A stretch of DNA of 64,000 nucleotides from Palsa-883 sp963826975. Lineage in GTDB: Bacteria > Pseudomonadota > Alphaproteobacteria > Acetobacterales > Acetobacteraceae. Numbering within the stretch: position 1 is the stretch's first letter; the number at the start of each line of letters is the position of its first letter. Shown piece after piece: positions 17,999 through 26,724 of this stretch. The position numbers and the translations under genes were made by a program. The notes below the pieces were generated by a model. It ran no database searches, had not been told where the DNA came from, and worked only from the letters and a program-made list of their open reading frames with translations. The DNA lies in assembly GCA_963826975.1 (NCBI GenBank), contig CAWGZJ010000028.1, positions 1 through 64,000 on the forward strand. Direction: 5' to 3'.

Positions 17999-18961
17999 CT
18001 ACGACTCCACCCCCGCCAGCCGCTTGCGGTACCCGAACGACCGCTCGATCCGCCCGACGATATGCTCGCCCGCCAGGATCGGCGCATACCGGCAATCGGC
18101 GTCCGGTGTCCCCAGATCGCGCGGGTCGACCACCGCCTGGTAATCCGGATCATGGAACGTCGCGATCGACAGCCGCTCGCGCCCGGAACGGTTGATCACT
18201 CGGTGCGGCGTCGAGGCGTACCGATCATTCGTCCACCGTGCCAAAAGATCGGCGACATTGATCACCAGCGTCCCCTCGATCGGCGGCGCCGGGATCCAGC
18301 GCCGGGTCGAGCGCTCCAGCACTTCCAGTCCGCCATTCGCGTCCTGCCACAACAGCGTGATGCAGCCGAAATCGCTGTGCGGCGCGACACCGAACTGGTC
18401 CTCTCCCAGTTCCACCGGCTGCGGCGGGTAGTAGACGATCTGAGTCCGCTGCAACGGCTTGCGGTAGCTTGCAACGAAGAAGTCCGCAGCCAGATCAAGC
18501 GACACCGCCACCGCGCGCATCAGGTCCGCCCCGCACGCCAGCATCGCCGCGTAATACGCCTCCAGCGCCACGCGGAACGCCGGCATCCCCTGTGGCCAGT
18601 TGTTCGGCCCGCGCAGTTTTTCCCCCGCCAGCACGTCCGGATCGTCCTCCGGCAACTCAAGGCCGATGCTGAAGAACTCCTTGTGGTCCGGCTTGCGCGC
18701 CTCGTACATGTGCGCGTCGCCCAGCGCATTGAACCCCCGGTGCCGTGCGTTCACCGCGGCCACGCGCTTGACCTCCGGCGGCTGGCGGAAGAAAGCCTGC
18801 CCTTGCGCGTGCACCGCCTCGATCACCGAAGCCGGCACGCCATGGTTAGCGACATAGAAGAACCCGTCGGTCAGGCAGGCGTCGCGGATCGCCACGGCGA
18901 CGCTACGCGTGCCCGTCGCGTCGTGTGCCCGAACCGCGGCGAAGTCGATGATCGGCAGCAT
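17999..18961 (-). CDS. Isopenicillin-N-synthase-like 2OG-Fe(II) oxygenase
   Basis: The product is 320 residues. The N-terminal DIOX_N part reads LPIIDFAAV and DGFFYVANHGVP. Iron ligands are His195 and Asp197 (VAPHSDFG) and His253 (STPHRVIN); Arg263 and Ser265 in RERLSI form the 2-oxoglutarate-binding RxS. These cytosolic enzymes hydroxylate or desaturate varied small molecules. Bacterial stand-alone homologues are usually unassigned. It is transcribed on its own, convergent with the DUF1989 gene. The sequence does not show the substrate. Confidence 0.9.
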   Translation of the reverse strand: MLPIIDFAAVRAHDATGTRSVAVAIRDACLTDGFFYVANHGVPASVIEAVHAQGQAFFRQPPEVKRVAAVNARHRGFNALGDAHMYEARKPDHKEFFSIGLELPEDDPDVLAGEKLRGPNNWPQGMPAFRVALEAYYAAMLACGADLMRAVAVSLDLAADFFVASYRKPLQRTQIVYYPPQPVELGEDQFGVAPHSDFGCITLLWQDANGGLEVLERSTRRWIPAPPIEGTLVINVADLLARWTNDRYASTPHRVINRSGRERLSIATFHDPDYQAVVDPRDLGTPDADCRYAPILAGEHIVGRIERSFGYRKRLAGVES

Positions 18962-19052
18962 GCGCGCCCCCCGTGTGGTAGACCCCGCGCCGTCAAAGCG
19001 CCGCCGGGTTTTAGACCACCTTCGCCATGAGTGGAATCGCGACGTCCTTGTA

Positions 19053-19142
19053 CACCTCGCCCGCTCGCGGGAGAGGTCGAGGCGCGAAGCGACGAGGGTG
19101 AGGGTCGCGCCGCACCAAGACCCTCACCCGTCTCGCTCCGCT
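19053..19142. repeat. Intergenic repeat, family B (truncated copy)
   Basis: The familiar GGGAGAGGTCGAGGCGCGAA and ACGAGGGTGAGGGTC words are followed by CCCTCACCCG, but the closing CTCTCCCGC arm is missing. The repeat ends directly at the stop codon of the minus-strand LLM monooxygenase gene. Confidence 0.65.
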
Positions 19143-20453
19143 TCAGAACTCCCGCAGTGTCTGCCGAAGCGTGCCGCCTGAATAAGCCGTCCGCGCCAGG
19201 CCGCGGCGTTGCAGCGCCGGCACCAGCCCTTCGGTCACCTCGACAATGAAGCGGCGGCTAGTGCGCTGGTACGGCGTGCTGATCAGGAACCCGTCACCGC
19301 CGACCGCCTCCGCCACTTGGCCCATGCGCTCGGCCACCGTCTCCGGCGAACCGCAAAAATCCACCTCCGATTCCGCGCTGCCGTACCGATCCATCGCCAA
19401 CTGCCGCAGCGTCTTGCCGCTACCCCACTGCGCGAACTTGTCAAGCGAGCCCTGCTCGCCGTTGGTGGTCAGGTGCGGCAGCGGCTCATCCAGCGAGAAC
19501 TTGGAAAAGTCGATGTCGGTGACCGTGCCGATGCTGGCCAGCGCGCGCTCGATCGCCCGAGGGTCCGACACCATGCGCTGCCGCTTGGCCTGCGCTTCCG
19601 CGTCGGTCTCGGCCAGGATCGGATACATCAGGAACAACACCTTGATGTCGTCCGGATTGCGCCCGAACGACACCGCATGGCGCCGCACATCGTCGCGATA
19701 CTGCTTCATCCCGTCGATGCCGTTGGCGATCGCAATGATCGAATCAGCGTGCCTTGCCGCGAACGCCCGCCCGCGCGGCGAGCCGCCGGCCTGCACGAAC
19801 ACCGGCTGGCCCTGCGGCGCGCGCACCGTGTTCAGCGGCCCGCGCACCTTGAAGAATTGCCCTTCGAAATTGATCGGCCGCACCTTGCGATAGTCGGCAT
19901 AGGTGCCCGTGTCGCGGTCCATCACCACCGCGTCCGCGTCCCAGGAATTGAACAATTGGCAGACCAGGTCGACGTACTCATCGGCCATGTCGTAGCGCTG
20001 CGCGCGCGGCGGCAGTTTGTCCATGCCGAAATTCTGCGCCGCCCCGTCTTCGCCTGATGTAACGATGTTCCAGCCGAACCGGCCGCCGGCGATGTGGTCC
20101 AGCGTCGAACACAGCCGCGCCAGCATGAATGGCGGATAGGCCAGGGTGGAGAAGGTCGCCACCACACCCAGGTCGCGCGTCGCCGCCGCAATGATCGCCG
20201 CCAGCGGCGAGGGATCGTGCTTCGGCACCTGCAACGCGTGCTTCATGGTGATCTCGGCGGTGCCGCCGTAGGCCTCGGACACCATCAGCGTGTCCTCGAT
20301 CATGATATAGTCGAAGCAGGCGCGTTCCAGCGCCTTCGCCATGTCGACGTAGAACAGGCCGTCCCACGGCGCGCCGCCCGCCGCCAGCGGATGGTCCCAT
20401 TCGCCGGGGGTGAAATTCATGAACCAACCCAGATGCAGCGGCTTGCTGGCCAT
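19143..20453 (-). CDS. Luciferase-like FMN-dependent monooxygenase, NtaA/SnaA/DszA type
   Basis: The product is 436 residues. It opens KPLHLGWFMNFTPGEWDHPL and has YIMIEDTLMVSEAYGG, IAGGRFGWNIVTSGEDGAAQ and PVFVQAGGSPRGRAFAARHA, marks of the NtaA/DszA group that cleaves C-N or C-S bonds with FMNH2. It resembles the LLM gene at 53560 much more closely than the one at 9208. The start at 20453 follows a GAGG. A good minus-strand sigma-54 promoter lies 42 bp upstream, back to back with one for the ABC transporter at 20605, so uptake and oxidation are probably co-induced. Confidence 0.9.
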   Translation of the reverse strand: MASKPLHLGWFMNFTPGEWDHPLAAGGAPWDGLFYVDMAKALERACFDYIMIEDTLMVSEAYGGTAEITMKHALQVPKHDPSPLAAIIAAATRDLGVVATFSTLAYPPFMLARLCSTLDHIAGGRFGWNIVTSGEDGAAQNFGMDKLPPRAQRYDMADEYVDLVCQLFNSWDADAVVMDRDTGTYADYRKVRPINFEGQFFKVRGPLNTVRAPQGQPVFVQAGGSPRGRAFAARHADSIIAIANGIDGMKQYRDDVRRHAVSFGRNPDDIKVLFLMYPILAETDAEAQAKRQRMVSDPRAIERALASIGTVTDIDFSKFSLDEPLPHLTTNGEQGSLDKFAQWGSGKTLRQLAMDRYGSAESEVDFCGSPETVAERMGQVAEAVGGDGFLISTPYQRTSRRFIVEVTEGLVPALQRRGLARTAYSGGTLRQTLREF

Positions 20454-20494
20454 GTTCAACCTCGTTCGCTCTGTACGGGAAGCCACGGAATAGA

Positions 20495-20510
20495 TGCAAT
20501 TTTTGGGCCA
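20495..20510 (-). promoter_or_regulatory. Sigma-54 (RpoN) promoter for the LLM monooxygenase gene
   Basis: The minus strand reads TGGCCC-AAAAA-TTGCA, one change from the consensus TGGCAC-N5-TTGCA, with the invariant GG and GC 12 bp apart. The -12 element is 42 bp from the start codon at 20453. It implies control by an enhancer-binding activator. Confidence 0.6.
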
Positions 20511-20548
20511 GTGGGGCGGGCAAAAGAGCGACTCTCCCCCACCCCAAC

Positions 20549-20564
20549 TGGCACGCAGGTTGCT
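20549..20564 (+). promoter_or_regulatory. Sigma-54 (RpoN) promoter for the amino-acid-type ABC operon
   Basis: TGGCAC-GCAGG-TTGCT is an exact match to the TGGCAC-N5-TTGCW consensus. The predicted transcript start is near 20576, about 30 nt before the ATG at 20605. It is divergent from the promoter at 20495-20510, with 38 bp between them. Confidence 0.72.
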
Positions 20565-20604
20565 TCTCCCCCCACCAACCAAAACCAACCCCAGGGGTCG
20601 CTTC

Positions 20605-21441
20605 ATGCTCAGACGAACACTGCTCACCGGCGCCGTCGCGGCAGGGCTTGCCAGCCTGTCCTCGATTCGTCCGGCCCGCGCCGACACGATGGCGGAAGCC
20701 AAAAAGCGCGGCAGCCTGATCATCGGCATGGAAGTCGCCTACGTGCCCTATGAGTTCTTCAAGGACGGCCAGATCGTCGGCTACGATCCGGACATTATCG
20801 CAGCAGCGACGACGAAGCTCGGCGTGAAGGCGCAGATGATCGACACGGCATGGAACGGCGTCATTCCGGCGCTGTACGCCAAGAAGTTCGACTGCATCAT
20901 CTCCGCAATGACCATCACCAAGGAGCGGACGGAGAAGGTGCTGTTCTCCATGCCCTACGCCGACGCCAGCAACGTCATCTTCCTGCGCGCCAACGAAACG
21001 GTCGTCAAAACCGCGGACGACCTGGCGGGCAAGACCATCGGCGTGCAGCTCGGCAGCGCCGCCGCGGTGATGGCCACGGCGTTCGAGAACAAGCTGAAGG
21101 CCAAGGGCCTGGCCGGCTACAAGGAAATGAAGCAGTACGAGCACTATCCCGAGGCATACCAGGACCTGCTCAACAAGCGCGTCGACGCGGTGATCAACTC
21201 GAAATCGACCTTGCTGGTGGTGATGAACGACGCCCCGGGCAAGTTCAAGATGATTGACGGCGTATCCGACGTCACCGCGTATTTCGGCATGGCCTTCCGC
21301 AAGGAGGACGCCGCGCTGCGGGACTTCTTCAACACCCAGCTTACCGAGATGAAGAAGGACGGCAGCCTGGACAAACTGCAAATGAAATGGTTTGGCAGCA
21401 CTATGCCCACCCCGAACACCATCCCCGAGGTGCTGCCCTGA
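20605..21441 (+). CDS. Periplasmic amino-acid-type solute-binding protein
   Basis: The product is 278 residues. A signal peptide MLRRTLLTGAVAAGLASLSS ends near ARA-DT. The family 3 fold is clear: GSLIIGMEVAYVPYEFFKDG, GYDPDIIAAATTKLGV, FDCIISAMTITKERTEKVLFS and GVQLGSAAAVMATAF. It delivers an amino-acid-like or organosulfur ligand to the permease at 21485. It is the first gene of a binding protein - permease - ATPase operon behind a consensus sigma-54 promoter, and is divergent from a C-N/C-S-cleaving monooxygenase. This makes a nitrogen- or sulfur-starvation role likely. Confidence 0.92.
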   Translation: MLRRTLLTGAVAAGLASLSSIRPARADTMAEAKKRGSLIIGMEVAYVPYEFFKDGQIVGYDPDIIAAATTKLGVKAQMIDTAWNGVIPALYAKKFDCIISAMTITKERTEKVLFSMPYADASNVIFLRANETVVKTADDLAGKTIGVQLGSAAAVMATAFENKLKAKGLAGYKEMKQYEHYPEAYQDLLNKRVDAVINSKSTLLVVMNDAPGKFKMIDGVSDVTAYFGMAFRKEDAALRDFFNTQLTEMKKDGSLDKLQMKWFGSTMPTPNTIPEVLP

Positions 21442-21484
21442 TATCCAGCCGCCACTGACGCTCGACCCAGGAATTGCTTAAAGC

Positions 21485-22135
21485 ATGGACGGCTTCGACT
21501 GGGGCGCCATTTGGTATGCCGTCCCCTACATGCTCCGGGGTACCGTGGTTACCCTGGAGATCTCGATCCTGGCGATGCTGCTGGCAACATTCGTCGGCGT
21601 CATCTTCGGCCTGATCAGCGCGTCCGACCTCGGCATCCTGAAGGCGGTGATCCGCGCCTATGTCTATTTCGTTCGCGGCACGCCGGCGCTGGTGCAGATC
21701 TTCCTGATCTACTTCGCCCTGCCACGCATCGGCCTGGAACTCACATCGTTCTGGAGCGGAGTCGTCGCCTTGGCGTTCAACTCCGCCGGCTTCATCGCCG
21801 AGATCGTCCGCGCCGGCCTGCAATCGATCGACGCCGGCCAGACCGAGGCAGCCCTGTCGATCGGCATGACCAACCGCCAGTCGATCCTGTTCATCCTGCT
21901 ACCGCAATCATTGCGCCGGATCACCCCGCCGCTGACCAATGAGCTGATCACGCTGGTGAAGAGCTCCTCGCTGCTGTCGGTGATCTCGGTCACCGAGCTG
22001 ACGCGCTCAGCGCAGGTCATCATCGCCGCGAAATTCGTGCCATTCGAGCTGTACGCGGAACTCGCGGTGTTCTATCTGGTGATCATCTCGGTGCTCTCCT
22101 GGTTCTCCGAATACGTCGAGAAGCGCCTCGCATGA
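21485..22135 (+). CDS. Polar amino-acid-type ABC transporter permease
   Basis: The product is 216 residues with about five membrane spans. It carries RAYVYFVRGTPALVQIFLIY and the EAA loop GQTEAALSIGMTNRQSILFI, as in HisM/GlnP proteins. The stop overlaps the start of the ATPase gene by ATGA, so the two are coupled. It is the sole permease of the operon and would dimerise. Confidence 0.92.
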   Translation: MDGFDWGAIWYAVPYMLRGTVVTLEISILAMLLATFVGVIFGLISASDLGILKAVIRAYVYFVRGTPALVQIFLIYFALPRIGLELTSFWSGVVALAFNSAGFIAEIVRAGLQSIDAGQTEAALSIGMTNRQSILFILLPQSLRRITPPLTNELITLVKSSSLLSVISVTELTRSAQVIIAAKFVPFELYAELAVFYLVIISVLSWFSEYVEKRLA

Positions 22136-22925
22136 GCGCCCCAACGACAAGTGCGGGGCCGCTGCTGCAAATCCACGGCCTGTCGAAGATCTACGGTCAG
22201 ATACCGGTGGTCGATCGCGTCGATCTGGCGGTGATGCAGAGCGAGATCGTCATGATCGTCGGCCCGAGCGGGGCGGGGAAATCCACACTGCTGCGCTGCG
22301 TCAATCGGATCGAGGCCCCGTCCGAGGGCGACGTGTTGCTCGAAGGCGTCAACATGGCGGGCGAGTTGCGGGGGGGAAACTGGTCCCGGACCGCGCCACT
22401 GCCACCGCGCGCAAGCGCCGGCGCATCGGTATGGTGTTCCAGCGATTCAATCTGTTTGCGCATCTGTCCGCGCTGGACAACGTCGCGATCGGGCCGAGGC
22501 GGGTGCTGGGGATGAAGCTGTCGGCTGCCCGCGAGTTGGCCGCGGAGCAGCTCGCGCGCGTGAAGCTGTCGGACCACATGACCAAGCGCCCGGCGCAACT
22601 GTCCGGCGGGCAGCAGCAGCGTGTGGCGATCGCGCGCGCGATGGCGATGCGCCCGGTGCTGATGCTGTTCGACGAGCCGACCTCGGCACTGGATCCCGAA
22701 CTGGTGGGTGAGGTGCTGGAGGTGATCCGCGCACTCGCCGAGGACGGCATGACGATGCTGGTCGTGACGCACGAAATGCAATTCTGCCGCGAGGTCGGCA
22801 CGCGCGTGTTGTTCATGGACAGCGGGCGGGTGCTGGAAGATGCGCCACCGAAAGACTTCTTCGGTGCCCCCCAGCACACCAGGGCCAAGGAGTTCCTGCG
22901 GCGGATCCATGCTGTGTCGGAATGA
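22132..22925 (+). pseudogene. Amino-acid-type ABC transporter ATPase, frameshift in a G7 run
   Basis: The first frame from ATG 22132 gives Walker A GPSGAGKST and runs to MAGELRGG; the other frame continues GMVFQRFNLFAHLSALDNVA, LSGGQQQR, LMLFDEPTSALD and THEMQFCREVG to the stop at 22925. The break is at the G run 22370-22376. Adding one G restores LRGGKLVPDRATATARKR and joins both halves into one 264-residue ATPase of normal length. A homopolymer miscount is the simplest explanation. It is the last gene of the sigma-54-linked uptake operon. Confidence 0.85.
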
Positions 22926-23082
22926 AGTGCTAACCGCGTGCCCGGTCGGCCTTGCCCCCGCGCGCTCGTAAATTCAAGCTGACGCACTACCCGCCGTTCG
23001 CTCCAGGCAGGCGCCAACTGGCTAGGGTTTTGCCGCGAAGCAGGCGCCGCCGGTTATCTCGACCCCCGGCCGACGCCCACCA

Positions 23083-24036
23083 TCACGCCGCCAGCTTCGC
23101 CGGCTTCGGCCAGCGCGCCGCGACCGCCGGCAGCACCTCCTCGATCAGCCGCCGCGTCTGATCCAGCAGATCGGCATCGTCCCCGCCCGCCGGGCGCAGG
23201 ATGAATTTCGACGCCCCCGCGTCAACGAACCCGGCAATGCGATCGACGATCGTCCCGGCGTCTCCCACCGCGAACATCGTCATCGGATCACGCCCAGTGC
23301 GTGCGCGATAACTTTCCATCGCCCGCGCCATCCCCGGATCGTCCGCCCGCCCGAAGCGGAACGGAAACGCGGCACCGTAATGATCCTCGTCGATCGGCCG
23401 CCCCGCCGCGATCGCCGCCTCGCGGATCGCCGCGATCACCGGGCCGATCTCGGCCACGCTCTCCCCGCCGGCCTGCCAACCGGTGCCATATTTCGCGGTG
23501 CGCCTGATCGCCGCGGCCGAGGACCCGCCGATCCACATCGGCAAATCGGCCTGCACCGGCTTGGGCGAGATCGAAGCGCCCGTCAGCCGGTAATGCACAC
23601 CCTCGAAATCCACCTGGTCCTCGGTCCACAGCCGATGGATGATCTCCAGGCTCTCGTCCGTCTTCTTCCCGCGCGTCGCCGGATCAAGGTGCAGTGCCTG
23701 CCACTCCGGCCCGCGCGGGCTGCCGATGCCAAAACCCGGCAGCAACCGCCCCTCCGACAGCACATCGATCGTCGCGCATTGCTTGGCCAGCAGCACCGGA
23801 TCGCGCATCGCCAGCGACACCACGTTGACGCCGAACTTGATCCGCCGTGTCCGCCCGGCAATCGCCGCCAACGCCGTCATGCACTCCAGGATCGGCTGGC
23901 GGCTGACCAGCCGATCGGTCTGCCACAGCGAGTCGATGCCGCCCGCCTCGCACAAATCCACCCAGCGCCAGAACACGGCCGGGCCGCTGAATGGAAACTC
24001 CATCAGCCCGAGGCCGACGGCGATGCTTCGTGCCAT
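23083..24036 (-). CDS. LLM-class flavin (F420-type) oxidoreductase
   Basis: The product is 317 residues, shorter than the NtaA group. It has SIAVGLGLMEFPFSG, DSLWQTDRLVSRQPILE, RIKFGVNVVSLAMRDPVLLA, LSEGRLLPGFGIGSP and the FMN/F420-site motif PMWIGGSSAAAIRRTAKYG. Members use FMN or F420; the sequence alone does not settle which. It stands alone. A half-matching sigma-54-like site (TGGCAA-ACCCC-TTACT) lies on the minus strand at 24098-24113, but its GC is AC, so I do not call it. The 157 bp after the ATPase gene and before this gene hold nothing I recognise. Confidence 0.85.
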   Translation of the reverse strand: MARSIAVGLGLMEFPFSGPAVFWRWVDLCEAGGIDSLWQTDRLVSRQPILECMTALAAIAGRTRRIKFGVNVVSLAMRDPVLLAKQCATIDVLSEGRLLPGFGIGSPRGPEWQALHLDPATRGKKTDESLEIIHRLWTEDQVDFEGVHYRLTGASISPKPVQADLPMWIGGSSAAAIRRTAKYGTGWQAGGESVAEIGPVIAAIREAAIAAGRPIDEDHYGAAFPFRFGRADDPGMARAMESYRARTGRDPMTMFAVGDAGTIVDRIAGFVDAGASKFILRPAGGDDADLLDQTRRLIEEVLPAVAARWPKPAKLAA

Positions 24037-24164
24037 ACGGCCCTCCGCTGCGGAAACTCACCAACCGACAGGCTACAGGCTGCCGCCCCGCCCGACCAGT
24101 AAGGGGTTTGCCAGGTTGCGCTATGCTGCCCGCGGACAGAACGGACTCTGCAGAACGGACCCGG

Positions 24165-24968
24165 ATGATGGCCAACCCACCCAGAAGGATCGGCTTCGTG
24201 CTCGCCGCGACCGAGCACGGCACGATGATCCTCAATCGTTTCGACTACCGCCATTCCGACCAGGGCACCTATGGGGTCGGCCACCAACTGCTGCACAACG
24301 CCGTCTACGACCCGGCCGAGATCGGCAACGCCCTGCAGCTTCTCGCCGCCCGGCGAACCCATTTCGGCGACGGGGTGGTGGCGATCGACTGCGGCGCCAA
24401 TATCGGCGTGCACACGCTGGAATGGGCGCGGTCGATGACCGGCTGGGGCTCGGTGGTCGCGATCGAAGCGCAGGAGCGCATCTTCTATGCCCTGGCCGGC
24501 AATATCGCGCTCAACAACTGCCTCAATGCGCGCGCAATCCTTGCCGCCGTCGGGGCAGCCGACGGGACAATGCGCATTCCCACCCCGGATTACCTCGCAC
24601 CCGGAAGCTTCGGCAGCCTCGAGCTGAAACAGGCGGACGGCAACGAGTTCATTGGCCAGACCATCGACTACACGGAAGACGCGCTGACCGAGATCCGTAC
24701 GCTCACAATCGACTCCTTCGATCTGACGCGGCTCGACCTGATCAAGATCGATGTCGAGGGCATGGAGCTTGAGGTCCTGGCAGGCGCCAAGCAAACCATC
24801 GCGCGCTGCCTGCCGATCATCATCGCCGAACGGTTGAAGACGAACCACGAGGTGCTGGTGGCGACGCTCGCCGCGTACGGTTATCGCGTGGTCTCGGGGC
24901 CGATGAATGTGTTCGCGATCCATCCGACCGATCCGACGATGGGGCAGGTAGTCGTCATGCGGCCCTGA
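24165..24968 (+). CDS. FkbM-family SAM-dependent methyltransferase
   Basis: The product is 267 residues. The SAM-binding loop is VVAIDCGANIGVHTLEWA, followed by VVAIEAQERIFYALAGN; the FkbM-specific DLIKIDVEGMELEVLAGAK is near residue 200. FkbM enzymes O-methylate sugars or secondary metabolites. Two adjacent ATGs (24165, 24168) could both start; no good ribosome-binding site is visible. It stands alone and no glycan or polyketide genes are nearby, so the acceptor is unknown. Confidence 0.85.
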   Translation: MMANPPRRIGFVLAATEHGTMILNRFDYRHSDQGTYGVGHQLLHNAVYDPAEIGNALQLLAARRTHFGDGVVAIDCGANIGVHTLEWARSMTGWGSVVAIEAQERIFYALAGNIALNNCLNARAILAAVGAADGTMRIPTPDYLAPGSFGSLELKQADGNEFIGQTIDYTEDALTEIRTLTIDSFDLTRLDLIKIDVEGMELEVLAGAKQTIARCLPIIIAERLKTNHEVLVATLAAYGYRVVSGPMNVFAIHPTDPTMGQVVVMRP

Positions 24969-25089
24969 CCGCCGACCCCGCTCGGCGATGGCCAGCGGCA
25001 ACGTCGTTGCTGCATGTTCGCGCCGCCCTCGCGCAGCACGCGGCAGGTACCCCGCCGATCCTCGACTTCGCCACCCGCGCTGCGCCGCG

Positions 25090-25710
25090 TCAGCTCCCGA
25101 GGTTGATCACCGCGACCCGCCGGTTCCGCGGCTCGGCCGTCTGATCCCCGGTCGGCACGAGCAGGCCTTCCTCACCCATGCCCACCGCCTCCAACCGAGC
25201 GGGATCGACCTTGAAGTTGGCCGCGAGATAGTTGCGCACGGCGGCGGCGCGGCGATCCGACAGTTCCTTGTTGTAGCCGGCGGACCCGACCGTATCGGTG
25301 TGACCCTCGATGCGGAAGCGATAAGGGGCCAGCGCGGGCTGAGTGAGCGCCTGGCCCAGTTGGTTCAACGTCTGCATCGCCGGGGCCGTGAGTTCGGCGG
25401 AACCCTTCGCGAACTGCACGTTCAGGTTCACCGACGGCGCCGCCTCGGTGGATGCAGTCGAGCTGTGCCCGGTCGAGCTGTGTGCGGTCGAGGCAGGTGC
25501 CGTCGGGCCAGGTGCGGTCGAGCCGGGCGTCGGATTGACCGCTCGGATGCCACGGCTGGGTCCGCTGGCCCCTGTGGGCGACAGTGACTTCACAATGTCG
25601 TTGGCGCTCGGATTGGCAGTCGGAGAGGTCTGGGCGTGCCCTGGACCGGGCAACGTGGCACCGACACCAAACAGTGCAAGCGACACAAGCAGTCGCAACG
25701 GCAAATGCAT
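25090..25710 (-). CDS. OmpA-family peptidoglycan-binding outer-membrane protein
   Basis: The product is 206 residues. Residues 1-26 are a signal peptide (LRLLVSLALFGVGATLPG, ending HAQ). A Ser/Thr/Pro/Ala-rich linker at about 50-85 contains STAHSSTGHSSTAST. The C-terminal OmpA domain at about 88-205 has NVQFAKGSAELTAP, FRIEGHTDTVGSAGYNKELS and DRRAAAVRNYL. There is no beta-barrel, so it is a short anchor of the envelope to peptidoglycan. The start at 25710 follows GGGGGAG at 7 nt. The 227 bp before it contain nothing recognisable. Confidence 0.9.
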   Translation of the reverse strand: MHLPLRLLVSLALFGVGATLPGPGHAQTSPTANPSANDIVKSLSPTGASGPSRGIRAVNPTPGSTAPGPTAPASTAHSSTGHSSTASTEAAPSVNLNVQFAKGSAELTAPAMQTLNQLGQALTQPALAPYRFRIEGHTDTVGSAGYNKELSDRRAAAVRNYLAANFKVDPARLEAVGMGEEGLLVPTGDQTAEPRNRRVAVINLGS

Positions 25711-25937
25711 GACGCAACTCCCCCTGGATAGACCTATTCCCCGTCGCGGCGGGCCGTTGGACATAGCATTCCCCGATCGGTCGTCTAGCGCAATCTCCTC
25801 CGCACGATGCCGCGCACTGGAAACGATCACCCTTCCAAGATTTCGCGCCCCAAGATTTCGCGCCCCTGCGCGCATCCACGCAATCGATCCGACCGGCCGG
25901 CTCGTCACCAGTCCCGCAACAATCAGCCCCGCAACAG

Positions 25938-26399
25938 TCAGTCCTTCAACAGCACCACCGCCTCGACCTCCACCGAGATGTCACCTGGCAGGCTGCCCAT
26001 GCCGACCGCCGAGCGTGCCGGCCGGCCGTTGTCGCCGAACACCGCGACAAACAGATCGGTGCAGCCGTTGATCACTTTCGGGTGTTCGGTGAAGCTCGGC
26101 ACCGCGTTGACCATGCCGAGCACCTTCAGGATCAGGTCGACGCGATCCAGCGTGCCGGCGGCGGCGCGGATGTTGACCAGCAGGTTCAGGCCGCACAGCT
26201 TGGCGGCCTCATAGCCGAGCGTCGCATCCACCTCCGCGCCGACCTTGCCGGTGATCATTGATCCATCGGCACGGCGCGGCCCAACGCCCGACAGGAACAG
26301 CAGGTTCCCAGCCAGCCTGAACGGAACGTAATTGCCGATCGGCGCAGTGGGTGGCGGCAGGATCAATCCGAGAGCCGTAAGGCTTTGCTCGGCACTCAT
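25938..26399 (-). CDS. RidA/YjgF-YER057c-UK114 family protein
   Basis: The product is 153 residues, the length of the longer RidA subgroup. It shows YVPFRLAGNLLFLSGVGPRR, EAAKLCGLNLLVNIRAAAGTLD, NAVPSFTEHPKVINGCTDLF and ARSAVGMGSLPGDISVEVEA, the last with the conserved R-x-A-V-G-x-x-x-LP. True RidA deaminates reactive enamine/imine intermediates; several subgroups have other substrates, and the catalytic Arg is replaced by context here. AGGAGG sits 7 nt before the start. It is divergent from a family-5 solute-binding protein gene. Confidence 0.88.
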   Translation of the reverse strand: MSAEQSLTALGLILPPPTAPIGNYVPFRLAGNLLFLSGVGPRRADGSMITGKVGAEVDATLGYEAAKLCGLNLLVNIRAAAGTLDRVDLILKVLGMVNAVPSFTEHPKVINGCTDLFVAVFGDNGRPARSAVGMGSLPGDISVEVEAVVLLKD

Positions 26400-26724
26400 G
26401 GGCAGACCTCCTCTGTTGCAGCGCTTACCGTGCCCGTGTCTTTGCGCCCATGTCCAGGTTGCTCGCTGCGAGGATCATGGCGCGCGCACTTGCAGCGCCC
26501 CCGGCAGCCTCGTACCCGGTCCCATCGCCCGTCGGCGCCAGTCCGGGACCAGCCCCATAGGCATCAGGATAACAGCGGACTGGGACAAAACATTCTCCCC
26601 CACAGCACATCAAATGCCACTCCGCTACCGAAATGCGCTCGCCAAGCTGAAAGTCCGGTCTTGCGGCCGCCCTGCCCGTCCTCCTACCGTCACCCCGGGA
26701 CGGCTTGAAACAACGGAGGCGAGA
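26400..26724. other. Intergenic region between divergent RidA and solute-binding-protein genes
   Basis: No gene is supported in these 325 bp. Short open frames here lack codon bias and ribosome-binding sites. The region must hold the promoters of the two divergent genes. I found no sigma-54 match and no clear sigma-70 match. Confidence 0.5.

Noticed and set aside
24098..24113. TGGCAA-N5-TTACT as a sigma-54 promoter for the LLM gene at 23083
   Set aside because: The invariant GC of the -12 element is AC.
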